Shown: piece after piece, positions 35,505-45,920 of the stretch
Numbering within the stretch: the stretch's first letter is position 1
Layout: each line of letters opens with the position of its first letter
NCBI RefSeq assembly: GCF_028476545.1
Contig: NW_026732765.1
Coordinates: forward strand, 62,001 to 126,000
Direction: 5' to 3'
Length of the DNA: 64,000 bases
Source: Physella acuta
Taxonomy: Eukaryota; Mollusca; Gastropoda; Physidae
Notes under the pieces: model-generated
What the model was told of the DNA's origin: nothing
Database searches by the model: none
Seen by the model: only the letters and a program-made list of their open reading frames with translations
Translations under genes and position numbers: made by a program

Positions 35505-38469
35505 GATCTACTTTTTAAATATATCTGGTCTATCATGTTGATAATTTTTCTTTCACTACCAGAAAGTTAAAACATTGAGTAAAGCCTTGGAGGAAATCAT
35601 CTGCTTCGGCTATAGGAAAGGGGAGGATCGTCCCAGCCTAACAATCACTCAGAGAATTCTGATTACCAAAGCCCTGAATGCTTGGTGCCTTATGTTGACA
35701 ATCTCCCCAAAGCCAATGATCCAGGCTCATATGACCAAGTAGGTTCATGATATTGTTGGGTATTCAAAGGATATTATTATTATGTAGGTTCACCATATTG
35801 TTGGGTATTCAAAGGATATTATTATTATGTAGGTTCATTATATTGTTGGGTATTCAAAGGATATTTTTATTATGTAGGTTCACCATATTGTTGGGTATTC
35901 AAAGGATATTTTTATTATGTAGGTTCACCATATTGTTGGGTATTCAAAGGATATTTTTATTATGTAGGTTCACCATATTGTTGGGTATTCAAAGGATATT
36001 ATTATTATGTAGGTTCTCCATATTGTTGGGTATTCAAAGGATATTTTTATTATGTAGGTTCACCATATTGTTGGGTATTCAAAGGATATTTTTATTATGT
36101 AGGTTCTCCATATTGTTGGGTATTCAAAGGATATTTTTATTATGTAGGTTCACCATATTGTTGGGTATTCAAAGGATATTTTTATTATGTAGGTTCTCCA
36201 TATTGTTGGGTATTTAAAGAATATTTTTAAAATGTAGGTTCCCCATATTTTTGGGTATTCAAAGGATATTTTTAAAATGTAGGTTCCCCATATTTTTGGG
36301 TATTCAAAGGATATTTTTATTATGTAGGTTCTCCATATTGTTGGGTATTCAAAGGATATTTTTAAAATGTAGGTTCCCCATATTTTTGGGTATTCAAAGA
36401 ATATTTTTAAAATGTAGGTTCCCCATATTTTTGGGTATTCAAAGGATATTTTTAAAATGTAGGTTCCCCATATTGTTGGGTATTTAAAGGATATTTTTAA
36501 AATGTAGGTTCCCTATATTTTTGGGTATTCAAAGAATATTTTTATTATGTAGGTTCCCCATATTGTTGGGTATTCAAAGAATATTTTTAAAATGTAGGTT
36601 TACCATATTATTGGGTTCTCAGATGATATTTTTATAATGTAAGTTACCATACTGTTGGAGATTCAAAAGATATTTAATAATGTAGTTTATTATATAGTGT
36701 GGGCCCCTACTGTCTTCTAAAATAGAACTTGCAAATTTCTCAATAAAATTAGTGTACTAAGATTATCAGATGTTAATGGAAAATGTTTTTAAACAAAGAG
36801 TTGAATCAGGAATTAACAAAAATTTTAAAAGAGAGACAAATAGTAACTTCATCATTAAGACTTTTAGTAACATATGTCATAGTGTAGATTTGTATGGTTC
36901 TGGACTAATGGTAGAGTATGGACATTTTAGTGTTAGTTTGTATTGATGGTAGGCGCTATGTGCAAGTCTGAGTGAAAGAATAATGTGGTGAATCAGAGCT
37001 CCATAGACTGTACAAGGCTAGCAAACTTTCTGTCAGCTAGAGATATTTGTTTAGCTTCATGTGTGTTTAGAAACTGTTTTGTCACAGCTACATTTGCACA
37101 CATGCTTTAACCATTGGTGTTGTTTTTAAACTTGCAGCCACTTGGATTCTCTAAAGGAATTGTGGAAGTATTCAGATGACGATCTGCGCATCACTGCTGG
37201 CGAGGCGATCATCCTGTTGTATGACCTAACTGGAGGTTTGGAAAATGTAGGTTTTATTCTGTCAATAACTGGGAGGTAAAGAAGGTTTTATTCTATCAAT
37301 AACTGGGAGATAAAGAAGGTTTTATTCTATCAATAACTGGGAGATAAAGAAGGTTTTATTCTATCAATAACTGGGAGGTAAAGAAGGTTTTATTCTATCA
37401 ATAACTGGGAGGTAAAGAAGGTTTTATTCTGTCAATAATTGGGAGGTAAAGTAGGTTTTATTCTGTCAATAACTGGGAGGTAAAGAAGGTTTTATTCTAT
37501 CAATAACTGGGAGGTAAAGAAGGTTTTATTCTATCAATAACTGGGAGGTAAAGAAGGTTTTATTCTATCAATAACTGGGAGGTAAAGAAGGTTTTATTCT
37601 GTCAATAACTGGGAGGTAAAGAAGGTTTTATTCTGTCAATAATTGGGAGGTAAAAAAAGTTTTTTGTCTGTCAATAACTGGGAGGTAAAGGTTTTATTCT
37701 ATCAATAACTGGGAGGTAAAGAAGGTTTTATTCTATCAATAACTGGGAGGTAAAGAAGGTTTTATTCTGTCAATAACTGGGAGGTAAAGAAGGTTTTATT
37801 CTGTCAATAATTGGGAGGTAAAAAAAGTTTTTTGTCTGTCAATAACTGGGAGGTAAAGAAGGTTTTATTCTATCAATAACTGGGAGGTAAAGAAGGTTTT
37901 ATTTTTTTATTTTCTGCTTTACACATTTATTTTTATTGAAGGATGTGAAACATGAAGATGAAGCAACACTGGGGGAAATGTTGCATAAGATGGCATCTGA
38001 TGCAGTGAAACGTAGGGCAAAGAGAGAATTCTTGGATGGGGCACTCTTTTGGGCAATTGAGCGCAATGCTGTAGTAAGTCATTTTATCCATTTCCCTAAT
38101 TACTGTTTCTAAGGCACTTTATCCATTCCTTTATATACTTTGTTGTGATCCTGTCACATTATCCATTCACCTCACTGCTGGATTATAGTATGTCACTTTA
38201 TCAATTTCCCTAATGATTGTGTGATTGGTTTAGTACATTTCTGGGAGGTGTGTTGTAATGATTAGCATTCACATCTTCTAGTCCATGATCATCTATGCTG
38301 TGTGATTGGGTAAGTACATTTCTGGGAGGTATGTTTAATGATTTGCATTCACATCTTCTAGTCCATGATCATCTATGCTGCCGCCTTCAAAGCCAGGACC
38401 AAAGCTCGTGCCATTAAGGACAGCGCCAACCAGCCAGCCCAGAGTTTGCCAGAAGCAGTCATTAGTTAG
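32436..38469 (+). CDS. IFRD1/2-like: Interferon-related developmental regulator (IFRD1/2-like), 7 exons
   Basis: Exons 32,436-32,574 (alternative donor to 32,586), 33,642-33,722, 34,706-34,952, 35,563-35,738, 37,138-37,246, 37,942-38,073 and 38,362-38,469 keep frame. The protein begins with an acidic Ser/Asp/Glu stretch, then an IFRD helical domain. Landmarks are ALNAWCLMLTISP, DDDLRITAGEAIILLYDL and the C-terminal AAAFKARTKAR, close to vertebrate IFRD1 as I recall it. IFRD proteins are cytosolic or nuclear co-regulators of transcription and differentiation. Two oddities stand out. No independent start precedes exon 1: an in-frame stop lies just upstream, and the upstream module joins in phase. 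Also, the roughly 65 residues of the IFRD C-terminal domain, expected between AIERNAV and YAAAFKARTKAR, are absent. AATAAA at 38,686 is a likely polyadenylation signal. Four introns hold minisatellites. Confidence 0.9.
32717..33270. repeat. 27-30 bp minisatellite in IFRD intron 1
   Basis: The unit is about GGGTGTAGTATTGCTTGTGT plus ATGTCAG, near 20 copies, with longer variants containing GGGTTAGGGGTG. It is not at a splice site, unlike the next arrays. Confidence 0.93.
33990..34705. repeat. 43-bp minisatellite ending at the IFRD exon 3 acceptor
   Basis: The unit contains GTCTGTATTACAGAAAAGTG then ATTGTCTGATAGTCTGGTGAA. About 16 copies precede the real exon border, which itself reads CTGTATTACAG then AAAAGAGG. 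So every unit repeats the last 11 intron bases and first 5 exon bases. Confidence 0.95.
35388..35507. repeat. CTGC/CTGT tetranucleotide repeat
   Basis: Runs of CTGT and CTGC alternate within IFRD intron 3, ending with CTAT repeats. Cys/Leu-rich frames across it are artefacts. Confidence 0.97.
35739..36640. repeat. 45-bp minisatellite starting at the IFRD exon 4 donor
   Basis: The real donor is AA then GTAGGTTCATGATATTGTTG. The unit repeats GTAGGTTCACCATATTGTTG followed by GGTATTCAAAGGATATTTTTATTAT, about 19 times. The distal half changes to TTTTTAAAATGTAGGTTCCC variants, giving two subfamilies. A 45-bp period keeps frames open, hence a long spurious frame. Confidence 0.95.
37247..37905. repeat. 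34-bp minisatellite starting at the IFRD exon 5 donor
   Basis: The intron begins GTAGGTTTTATTCTGTCAAT, and the unit GGTTTTATTCTATCAATAAC plus TGGGAGGTAAAGAA recurs about 19 times. It extends to within 40 bp of the next acceptor, filling almost the whole intron. Confidence 0.95.
38221..38380. repeat. 80-bp tandem duplication across the last IFRD acceptor
   Basis: Copy 1 is 38,221-38,300 and copy 2 is 38,301-38,380. Each includes CACATCTTCTAG followed by TCCATGATCATCTATGCTG, that is the acceptor and the first 19 bases of the last exon. Use of the upstream acceptor would give SMIIYAV and a stop, losing the conserved KARTKAR tail. Confidence 0.92.
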
Positions 38470-41400
38470 ACTTTAAGTCTGATTTCAAACATCATTTAGA
38501 CAATTGCTTCAACTTGTTCTGGCATTTGTACTACAGCTTCTTCTTGGATCTCTCCCGTAAATCTCTAACCCAGTTGAGCACTAACATGGTCATTTTTTCT
38601 ACTCTGTTGATCTATATTGTAGAGATCTCTTTTTCACAACTAATGTAACTGTCAGATATGGTTTATAACATCAAAAAAATCATGCAATAAAAAATAGTTG
38701 AAAATGTTTATGCATTTTAAATTTAATTTAGTTTTACTTTATATTGTTCAATTTTTAAGATAAGATTGCAATTTTTCATGTTTTTAAGTTTAAAAATTTA
38801 TCTGTTAAGTTTTATATTAGTATTATTAGACACGCTTGATCCAAAGTTTGATGAACGGTGTCGAAACGCATCAGACTTTAATTTTTTATTATAAGCTTAT
38901 AAGATTAATCCAGTAAAGTGAAGTAATGACATAGAAAGAAGCTGATCGATAGACCTTCTGTAGAAGTAAGCCAACTACAGATGGCAAAAAATTAACGATT
39001 TCCCATGCCCCCCGCCCCCACTGTTAACATTATGAGCCGCACGCCACTGTCGGCCGCCCAGTAAAACACTCTCTACAAGGTCTCACCCACAGGCCTTGTT
39101 TGACGAAGACATTATCAAGAATTGAACAATACAACTTTCATGATGAGTGCGAACCTACAAGGTAACAAGTACAAGAACAGTTGAAGATCTAATTTTTATT
39201 TTTTTAAATTTCCCGTTGATTTTCTCGTTCGACTTCCAATGAGTAGATCTAGATCTACTAATCTACTAGCTTAATATAAGTTATAACCGTGCTCCGCTAC
39301 GGTAAAGAAATGGCGCATCGCTCTCACTGATGTCTGCCCTTTGTTTAAGCGCCGCATTGGTGTGGATATGCATATTCCCTCAGCGCATGGTAAAAAATTA
39401 AATGAGTCAATGCTCTCACTGACGTTCGCCCAGGTTTCCCAATGTGGAATACAACTGTATTATCAAGAAAACTAGCTTAGGTTCTTTAGCTCAAACTAGA
39501 TGTCTGTTATTTAATGGATTAGAGACTAAAGGTAACAGACAATAACGACTGCTAACCCTTAAGTGAAGTCCTAAGTTTGTATCCCAGGCAAGATTATGAG
39601 AACACCAAACCAAAAGTTAGGTGGTGTAAGTAGTTTTTTAAAGTCACATGATCAATTAAATAATTTCAACTAGGATTACTTCTATCACTTGAAACCACTA
39701 GACCCTGGACCATTACAGTCACCCAAAGCTACTAAACCAAACAACACACGACCATTAATAATATCCAATAACTATCAAGAAAATTTAATATCCAATAACT
39801 ATCAAGAAAAAAAACGACTGAAACAACTAGCCCAGGAAATAGTTGCCTCTTGGCTCCCAAGTCCTTGCAGGCCAACTACTGTTTGATGAGGGTCTAGGCA
39901 TATTGGTGTGAACTTTCCAGTACTGCCTATAACACTGTTTTGATTAGGGCATCCATTACTATAACAATTTAATGGGGGGGGGGGGGTAAAATCTTAATTT
40001 TTTTATGTCTGAAAAAAAAATTCAAAACAAGAAACTAGCAACCACAATGTAGATACCGATATGGTTAAGATATTAGAGGAAAAAAAAAACACATCAGAAA
40101 TGAATCCTCACAACAACAAAAAATTGTGAAAAAGAACTGGCATTGCAATATATATTTATTTTGTCCACAAGTTACCTCTCTTGTTTGAATTCATTATGAT
40201 TGACAACTTTTGAAGCCATGGAAAATATGTATGTTAATAAACATGTTATGTATATATATATATAGCAAGGAATCAAAGGCAGCAGCCATCAATCACATGT
40301 ATGATTTAACACAAGATATATTAACATGACATTTTAAAATAAATTATTCTAATAAAGAATTTCACTAATAAATATAATCATGTTTTTATATTAAAAGAAA
40401 CCAAAAAAAAACAAGGGTAACTTTGACAGCAAAAAGTGAATGAAACAAAACAACTGTACAATACTGAGACAGTGTCAGCCTGTAAACAAGAGGTAGAGAT
40501 TCCGTTACCATGACAACAGAGGAAGAGCACCACAGATACAAATAGTTAACTTTAAGCCCAGAACATGGCTGTATGGAGATTTGAGCAAGTGGGCCTAAAA
40601 ATAGTTGTTGTGCAAGTAAGTAGCAATATATTTATATCAGGAACTTAAATAAAATTTAAAAAAATTATTTTTATCAATTGATGTATTAGTTTTTCATTTA
40701 ATTTACAATTTGCATTTAATGAGAAAAAAAAGCCAGTCTAACACTTGGAGAGGTGACCTGAAGGATGACAAAAGGATGGAACCATGATGGATAAGCCTTT
40801 CAGTGGCTTTCCAGTTTGGTGGTTCACCTATGTAATGTCATTGTAATCCTGTGTACCATCCATCCAAGCAATAGTCACTTAACAAAGCAAGAATAAAACT
40901 ATTTTTTAACTTCACTAAGAATACTAATCTGCTGCTTGTATATTTATCTTTCTAACATTCCTGTTACCTATTATTATTAAAGATATATAACTGATACACG
41001 ACCAAACATCTTTGAATTCAAACAGAGAAAATAATGCTGTGACTACATAGGCTATCACCTGAAAGATAGTTTTCACAAAATAGCAGATTAGGAAATTGTT
41101 TAAAATAAAACATTTATTTTTAAGTATTCAAAACAAGTACATAATATAAATAAATAACATTATGCAAACCAAAAAAACAGTGTTATTAAAGTAATAAATT
41201 CTGTGTATAATCAATAAGCTACATTTTCGAAAGGTGATGTGTAGTCGTATATACATTACAAAATTAAATTATGACACACTTTATGGTTTACCTTGTACAT
41301 AAAAACACTGTGCAAAATCAATCAACCTTCAGCATTTTATCAACAAATGATGAATAAAATGTGTATTACAATTTTGGAATGTCTAGATTTTATTTCCACA

Positions 41401-41485
41401 TTTATTGAATGAATGGGAAGTGAATGATACAAATATACACAGGTGCTTGTCTAGAAATATCTTTTTTTTTTAAAATAAATCCATA
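38470..41485. other. 3' flank of IFRD and intergenic sequence
   Basis: A likely polyadenylation signal is at 38,686-38,691. A short direct repeat AATATCCAATAACTATCAAG occurs twice at about 39,757-39,808. A G tract is near 39,974. No complete gene was found; one possible first exon is listed separately. Confidence 0.5.
40565..40615 (+). CDS. Possible orphan first exon
   Basis: An ATG opens MAVWRFEQVGLKIVVVQ and is followed directly by a consensus GTAAGT donor. No downstream exon was recognised, and the frame alone would end 12 codons later. It may be chance. Confidence 0.22.
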
Positions 41486-41493
41486 CTCTTGAG

Positions 41494-41710
41494 CAGGGGT
41501 CTCCAAACTTTTCAGTCCGAGGGCCGCATTAACTATCAAATTTCAGTTCGGGGGCCAGTTTCTTCCAGGCATGTCTTTGATTTTTCTGGGCAAACTTCCT
41601 CAGCCATCACCAACAAACGATTTTTCCTTGGACAAAAAGATCTCCGCGGGCCGGATGAGAGGACTTCGCGGGCCGCATCCGGCCCGCGGGCCGTAGTTTG
41701 GAGACCCCTG
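41494..41710. mobile_element. hAT MITE with CAGGGGTCTCCAAACT ends (217 bp)
   Basis: Terminal inverted repeats CAGGGGTCTCCAAACT and AGTTTGGAGACCCCTG are perfect over 16 bases. The 8-bp flanks CTCTTGAG (41,486-41,493 and 41,711-41,718) are identical, so the insertion looks recent. The subterminal GGGCCGC or GGGCCGT motifs are typical of a widespread Charlie-like hAT group as I recall it. No transposase is present. Confidence 0.93.
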
Positions 41711-42385
41711 CTCTTGAGGAAAGAACCATGATCTTCAAGAAACAAGCGGGATGTTCACACAATGTTAAACATAGACAAGAATTTTGTGCACATCATCAAC
41801 TGAAAGGATTTTAGTTACATTTGTAACAGAAGGTTGAGACAAACATTTGGTAACACATCACACATTGAAATGTCTTAAGTTACAATTACAGTATAGCAGC
41901 TTTATCAATGCTAACCAAAGTTAATTAACACATCACTGGTAAAATCTTTAAAATAATAAATGTATTCACACACTCAGTAATCCGGCCAATTATTCGCTCT
42001 ATTTTCACTATGTTTTTGATGGTGTATAATATAGGTATACGCTGTTTCTCTAGCCATGGCATATGGTGGATTGAAGCCTCCATAGCTCTCCACTATTTTT
42101 ATCTTGACATTTCATATGGATAATGATCAGACACCACCATTCTACTGACCTACTAGTTGTACTCAGTACATTGGGATACCTAACATATTGATCAACCACG
42201 CAATCCCCACAACAAGCAACAGCATTCATTTAGTCCACAAACTTCAGTGTTTACATAATAACAGCGCAATGTGAATTTCAAACAACGTAAGCAGAAAGAC
42301 ATGAACTCCACGAAGATAATTTATAATAAATTCAACAAGCCAACTGGATAAAATTAACATTTAAGTGCCCTGGTTTAAGATGTTC
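41711..42385. other. Flank of the OTUD3 satellite, no gene seen
   Basis: AT-rich unique sequence. It could be part of a long OTUD3 3' untranslated region if transcription crosses the satellite; AATAAA signals on the minus strand occur near 41,390 and 41,400. Confidence 0.4.
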
Positions 42386-42389
42386 ATTG

Positions 42390-45060
42390 TGCTGCCATAA
42401 AAATGGTTCACAGTCTGTGATTTTTGACCACTGAGACAGTCCTGTATCACCTTCAACACCCTGTCATATAAAGCTAGCATTGGTTCATAGTCTGTGATTT
42501 TTGACCACTGAGACAGTCCTGTATCAACTTCAACACCCTGTCATATAAAGCTAGCATTGGTTCATAGTCTGTGATTTTTGACCACTGAGACAGTCCTGTA
42601 TCAACTTCAACACCCTGTCATATAAAGCTAGCATTGGTTCATAGTCTGTGATTTTTGACCACTGAGACAGTCCTGTATCAACTTCAACACCCTGTCATCC
42701 AAAGCTAGCATTGGTTCATAGTCTGTGATTTTTTACCACTGAGACAGTCCTGTATCAACTTCAACACCCTGTCATATAAAGCTAGCATTGGTTCATAGTC
42801 TGTGATTTTTGACCACTGAGACAGTCCTGTATCAACTTCAACACCCTGTTATCCAAAGCTAGCATTGGTTCATAGTCTGTGATTTTTGACCACTGAGACA
42901 GTCCTGTATCAACTTCAACACCCTGTCATATAAAGCTAGCATTGGTTCATAGTCTGTGATTTTTGACCACTGAGACAGTCCTGTATCAACTTCAACACCC
43001 TGTCATCCAAAGCTAGCATTGGTTCACAGTCTGTGATTTTTGACCACTGAGACAGTCCTGTATCAACTTCAACACCCTGTCGTCCAAAGCTAGCATTGGT
43101 TCATAGTCTGTGATTTTTGACCACTGAGACAGTCCTGTATCACCTTCAACACCCTGTCATATAAAGCTAGCATTGGTTCATAGTCTGTGATTTTTGACCA
43201 CTGAGACAGTCCTGTATCAACTTCAACACCCTGTCATATAAAGCTAGCATTGGTTCATAGTCTGTGATTTTTGACCACTGAGACAGTCCTGTATCAACTT
43301 CAACACCCTGTCATATAAAGCTAGCATTGGTTCATAGTCTGTGATTTTTGACCACTGAGACAGTCCTGTATCAACTTCAACACCCTGTCATCCAAAGCTA
43401 GCATTGGTTCATAGTCTGTGATTTTTTACCACTGAGACAGTCCTGTATCAACTTCAACACCCTGTCATATAAAGCTAGCATTGGTTCATAGTCTGCGATT
43501 TTTGACCACTGAGACAGTCCTGTATCAACTTCAACACCCTGTCGTCCAAAGCTAGCATTGGTTCACAGTCTGTGATTTTTGACCACTGAGACAGTCCTGT
43601 ATCAACTTCAACACCCTGTCGTCCAAAGCTAGCATTGGTTCATAGTCTGTGATTTTTGACCACTGAGACAGTCCTGTATCAACTTCAACACCCTGTCATC
43701 CAAAGCTAGAATTGGTTCATAGTCTGTGATTTTTGACCACTGAGACAGTCCTGTATCAACTTCAACACCCTGTCATCCAAAGCTAGCATTGGTTCATAGT
43801 CTGTGATTTTTGACCACTGAGACAGTCCTGTATCAACTTCAACACCCTGTCATCCAAAGCTAGCATTGGTTCATAGTCTGTGATTTTTGACCACTGAGAC
43901 AGTCCTATATCACCTTCAACACCCTGTCATATAAAGCTAGCATTGGTTCATAGTCTGTGATTTTTGACCACTGAGACAGTCCTGTATCAACTTCAACACC
44001 CTGTCATATAAAGCTAGCATTGGTTCATAGTCTGCGATTTTTGACCACTGAGACAGTCCTGTATCAACTTCAACACCCTGTCATCCAAAGCTAGCATTGG
44101 TTCATAGTCTGTGATTTTTGACCACTGAGACAGTCCTATATCACCTTCAACACCCTGTCATATAAAGCTAGCATTGGTTCATAGTCTGTGATTTTTGACC
44201 ACTGAGACAGTCCTGTATCAACTTCAACACCCTGTCGTCCAAAGCTAGCATTGGTTCATAGTCTGCTATTTTTGACCACTGAGACAGTCCTGTATCAACT
44301 TCAACACCCTGTCGTCCAAAGCTAGCATTGGTTCATAGTCTGTGATTTTTGACCACTGAGACAGTCCTGTATCAACTTCAACACCCTGTCGTCCAAAGCT
44401 AGCATTGGTTCATAGTCTGCGATTTTTGACCACTGAGACAGTCCTGTATCAACTTCAACACCCTGTCATCCAAAGCTAGCATTGGTTCATAGTCTGTGAT
44501 TTTTGACCACTGAGACAGTCCTGTATCAACTTCAACACCCTGTCGTCCAAAGCTAGCATTGGTTCATAGTCTGCTATTTTTGACCACTGAGACAGTCCTG
44601 TATCAACTTCAACACCCTGTCGTCCAAAGCTAGCATTGGTTCATAGTCTGCTATTTTTGACCACTGAGACAGTCCTGTATCAACTTCAACACCCTGTCAT
44701 CCAAAGCTAGAATTGGTTCATAGTCTGTGATTTTTGACCACTGAGACAGTCCTGTATCAACTTCAACACCCTGTCATCCAAAGCTAGCATTGGTTCATAG
44801 TCTGTGATTTTTGACCACTGAGACAGTCCTGTATCAACTTCAACACCCTGTCGTCCAAAGCTAGCATTGGTTCATAGTCTGTGATTTTTGACCACTGAGA
44901 CAGTCCTATATCACCTTCAACACCCTGTCATATAAAGCTAGCATTGGTTCATAGTCTGCTATTTTTGACCACTGAGACAGTCCTGTATCAACTTCAACAC
45001 CCTGTCATCCAAAGCTAACATTGGTTCATAGTCTGTGATTTTTTACCATTGCCAGTCCTG
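42390..45060. repeat. 77-bp satellite array A, about 34 copies
   Basis: The unit contains AGCATTGGTTCATAGTCTGT, GATTTTTGACCACTGAGACA and GTCCTGTATCAACTTCAACA, then CCCTGTCATATAAAGCT or CCCTGTCATCCAAAGCT. Two linker types (ATATAAAG and ATCCAAAG or GTCCAAAG) alternate in blocks, showing higher-order amplification. It lies 3' of OTUD3. Confidence 0.97.
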
Positions 45061-45920
45061 TCTCAATCACAAGTGTTTCCTTCATCCAATGGTTCACTTA
45101 CGTTAAGCCACTGACCTTTGATAGAGTCTTATGAGAATGTTGATCTCCCATCATGCGATGTTTATAATCAGCTGTTTTTAACTTTTGATACAGTTTTATA
45201 TCCTTGTCAGTCTCACATTATGCAATGCTACCATTCGTTTATAATCAGCTGTTTTTAACTTTTGATAGTTTTATATCCTTGTCAGTCTTCCATCATGCAA
45301 TGCTACCATTCGTTTATAATCAGCTGTTTTTAACTTTTGTTACAGTTTTATATCCTTGTCAGTCTCCCATAATGTGATGCTACCATACGTTTATAATCAG
45401 CTGTTTTTAACTTTTGATACAGTTTTATATCCTTGTCAGTCTCACATTATGCAATGCTACCATTCGTTTATAATCAGCTGTTTTTAACTTTTGATAGTTT
45501 TATATCCTTGTCAGTCTTCCATCATGCAATGCTACCATTCGTTTATAATCAGCTGTTTTTAACTTTTGATACAGTTTTATATCCTTGTCAGTCTCACATT
45601 ATGCAATGCTACCATACGTTTATAATCAGCTGTTTTTAACTTTTGATACAGTTTTATATCCTTGTCAGTCTCACATCATGCAATGCTACCATTCATTTAT
45701 AATCAGCTGTTTTTAACTTTTGATACAGTTTTATATCCTTGTCAGTCTTCCATCATGCAATGCTACCATTCGTTTATAATCAGCTGTTTTTAACTTTTGA
45801 TACAGTTTTATATCCTTGTCAGTCTCCCATGATGTGATGCTACCATACGTTTATAATCAGCAGTTTTTAACTTTTGATACAGTTTTATATCCTTGTCAGT
45901 CTCCCATCATGCAATGCCAC
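45061..45920. repeat. 74-77 bp satellite array B, overlapping the OTUD3 stop
   Basis: The unit contains CAGCTGTTTTTAACTTTTGA, then TACAGTTTTATATCCTTGTC, then AGTCTCCCATCATGCAATGC. About ten copies run up to 45,918, so the final ten OTUD3 codons and stop lie in the last unit. A base-by-base comparison with the array A unit shows clear similarity, and 45,060-45,140 holds intermediate copies. Confidence 0.93.

Noticed and set aside
35747-36487. Frame of over 150 codons with ILLGIQRIFLLCRF repeats
   Set aside because: It lies in an IFRD intron and translates a 45-bp minisatellite. It is of interest only as a possible exon-extension product.
41489-41745. Overlapping frames on both strands
   Set aside because: They cover a 217-bp hAT MITE without coding function.
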